Position numbers and translations under genes: made by a program. DNA of 41,667 nt from Desulfobacteraceae bacterium. GTDB lineage: Bacteria > Desulfobacterota > Syntrophobacteria > Syntrophobacterales > Syntrophobacteraceae. Positions 40,664-41,667 of this stretch are shown piece by piece (within the stretch, counting starts at the first letter, position 1; each line of letters begins with the position of its first letter). The notes beneath the pieces were generated by a model. The model worked only from the letters and a program-made list of their open reading frames with translations. It had not been told where the DNA came from and searched no databases. The stretch is taken from assembly GCA_021372635.1 (NCBI GenBank), contig JAJFUA010000094.1, positions 1 through 41,667 of the forward strand. The letters are read 5' to 3'.

Positions 40664-41667
40664 GCAGGTGGTGCCCTACAACTTTGAGGGCATGGCGGTG
40701 CGGGTAGTGAAAGATGAGAAGGGAGAACCTTGGTTCGTGGCTAAGGATGTGTGCGACATTCTGGGGTACGTCCATACTTATGATGCGGTTAAGAAGCACT
40801 GTAAGTATTCGGAAATACTTAAACCACGCAAATCGCATGGTATGGGTTTAGCGCCAAGAGGAGTTTACATCATCCCTGAATCAGACCTTTACCGCCTCAT
40901 CATGCGGTCTACCATGAATTACGCTGAACACTTCCAGGCATGGGTTGTGGAAGTGGTTCTCCCCTCGATCCGCAAGACAGGTGGGTACATCCAGGGTGAA
41001 GAACACATGTCTGAAGACGAACTTGTACTGAAGGCCATGCAGGTTCTTCAAAGGAAAGTTGAAGTTCTCCACCAACAGGTTGAAGAACAACACCGAACTT
41101 TGGCCCTCAAGTCTGCCGTAATAGAAGCTCAGAAACCCAAAGTGGAATCCTTTGACCACTTGATGAACTCGGAGGGGTTATTCAACTTCAGGAATACTGC
41201 ACGAATCTTGGGTATCGGGGAAGATGTGTTCATGCGCTGGCTCAGAAGCGAGGGTTACTTGACTGACGAAGGGCACTATAACCGTGATAAGATGGGTAAC
41301 CGTAAGTGGAGATGGGCAAACACACCTTATAAGGGATGCATCCCAGACAAGAAGTTTCGGGACATGGGGTTGTTCAGAGTAAAAACATATGTGAGTCCGT
41401 GTAATGGATACTCGGGCTTATTTATGGTAAAAGCGTATGACACCCAAATCGGCCACACAGCAAAAGGGATGCATCCTAACTTTACATCAACGTCGGGAGA
41501 TACTCCAGTTCCTTTATCAATCGCACCCGATTCTGGCGAATCCACTCCAGGCCGTACCTCTTGGCCGATGCGTTCATTGCTTCTACCGCGAAATCCTTGT
41601 TGTGCTGTTCCCCCGGTACTTCCTCGATTTGGAGCAATTCCAGGACATCAGAGTACGTCAGCGGGGT
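40650..41667 (+). CDS. Phage antirepressor with Bro-N and KilAC domains (open at window edge)
   Basis: At least 339 codons, no stop before the edge. The N-terminal Bro-N domain reads FEGMAVRVVKDEKGEPWFVAK then DVCDILGY, SDLYRLIMRST, FQAWVVEVVLPSIRKTGGYI. A coiled segment (120-165) links to a KilAC domain: SEGLFNFRNTARILGIGEDVF, RWLRSEGYL, RWANTPY and GLFRVKTYVSP. Beyond about residue 275 the sequence no longer looks like this family and runs antisense to a believable minus-strand gene, so the natural stop may be lost. AAGGAG seven bases upstream of ATG 40650. Confidence 0.85.
   Translation, partial: MEENKQVVPYNFEGMAVRVVKDEKGEPWFVAKDVCDILGYVHTYDAVKKHCKYSEILKPRKSHGMGLAPRGVYIIPESDLYRLIMRSTMNYAEHFQAWVVEVVLPSIRKTGGYIQGEEHMSEDELVLKAMQVLQRKVEVLHQQVEEQHRTLALKSAVIEAQKPKVESFDHLMNSEGLFNFRNTARILGIGEDVFMRWLRSEGYLTDEGHYNRDKMGNRKWRWANTPYKGCIPDKKFRDMGLFRVKTYVSPCNGYSGLFMVKAYDTQIGHTAKGMHPNFTSTSGDTPVPLSIAPDSGESTPGRTSWPMRSLLLPRNPCCAVPPVLPRFGAIPGHQSTSAG
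41331..41476 (+). repeat. 13-bp direct repeats AAGGGATGCATCC around 120 bp
   Basis: Copies at 41331-41343 and 41464-41476, each with a near-perfect palindromic core GGATGCATCC. They fall in different frames of the antirepressor (YKGCIP and AKGMHP). Could mark a duplication or an inserted segment. Confidence 0.6.
41482..41667 (-). CDS. Small element-borne protein, C-terminal part
   Basis: The last 61 residues of a minus-strand gene read PLTYSDVLELLQIEEVPGEQ then HNKDFAVEAMNASAKRYGLE and WIRQNRVRLIKELEYLPTLM. It looks like a helical, charged soluble protein with natural composition, more credible than the plus-strand frame over it. Starts beyond the window edge. Confidence 0.55.
   Translation of the reverse strand, partial: TPLTYSDVLELLQIEEVPGEQHNKDFAVEAMNASAKRYGLEWIRQNRVRLIKELEYLPTLM

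Larger units (their letters stand above)
38061..41667. mobile_element. Left part of an ssrA-integrated genomic island or prophage
   Basis: From the ssrA-end site to the window edge the DNA is visibly richer in A+T than the left 30 kb, carries an integrase, phage-type small genes and a Bro-N/KilAC antirepressor, and lacks housekeeping genes. The right end is outside the window. Confidence 0.75.

Noticed and set aside
1-41667. CRISPR array, rRNA operon or complete tRNA
   Set aside because: Scanned by eye for regular direct repeats and tRNA/rRNA signatures; none found apart from the tmRNA 3' end fragment at 38061.

Overview
The window looks like a chromosome segment of a strictly anaerobic, probably syntrophic or sulfate-reducing, Syntrophobacter-like bacterium of the Desulfobacterota (old Deltaproteobacteria). 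The grounds are an HdrA/MvhD electron-bifurcation module with selenocysteine, an APS-reductase-like flavoprotein plus ferredoxin, PEP-CTERM proteins, a MEMO-AMMECR1 fusion and high GC content. The species is inferred from gene content only.

Layout. 1-3860 (minus): a hydrogenase maturation protease, then hdrA, then the start of mvhD, in one transcription unit. hdrA is read through an in-frame UGA, so tools that treat UGA as stop split it in two. 4.6-15.2 kb: housekeeping and envelope genes. These are a Gly/Tyr/His-rich exported protein, a membrane-fused spermidine-synthase-like protein, a D,D-carboxypeptidase, an FmdB zinc ribbon followed by a tiny membrane protein that also appears to contain selenocysteine, an Mrp/NBP35 Fe-S carrier, a transketolase, and a minus-strand operon (MEMO-AMMECR1, unknown, phospholipase-C-like). 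15.5-21.3 kb: an apparent catabolic unit. A GntR/UTRA repressor faces an operon of AprA-like flavoprotein, two-cluster ferredoxin and MHS-family transporter, with a sigma70 promoter and a palindromic operator just downstream of it. The unit is bracketed by one intact and one broken copy of a repeated small gene. 21.3-31.3 kb: a thioredoxin-reductase fusion, RecJ, a methyltransferase, DUF72, Nudix, a Fur-box-preceded Cys-rich peptide, a DUF1328 membrane protein, a CAT-like acetyltransferase and other small proteins. 31.6-33.0 kb: a TerC protein, then a Mn2+ (yybP-ykoY) riboswitch with a terminator, then a 74-aa unknown protein. 33.8-35.7 kb: two PEP-CTERM exported proteins, each with a GG-N10-GC (sigma54-type) promoter. 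35.9-37.4 kb: a scar of decayed genes (HepT remnant, transposase remnant, a VOC protein with an odd tail, a helix-turn-helix remnant).

38.06 kb to the right edge is the left part of an AT-richer integrative element or prophage. It starts at an 18-bp copy of the tmRNA (ssrA) 3' end, followed by a tyrosine integrase, small phage-like proteins and a Bro-N/KilAC antirepressor. An intact ssrA on the minus strand is predicted beyond the right edge.

The most notable signals are the two selenocysteine genes (one a 53-aa membrane protein hidden by its UGA), the Mn2+ riboswitch in front of an uncharacterised small gene, paired sigma54 promoters of the PEP-CTERM genes, the AprAB-like/MHS/GntR locus, and the ssrA attachment site. 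All function calls are by reading motifs in translated sequence; no database search was run.
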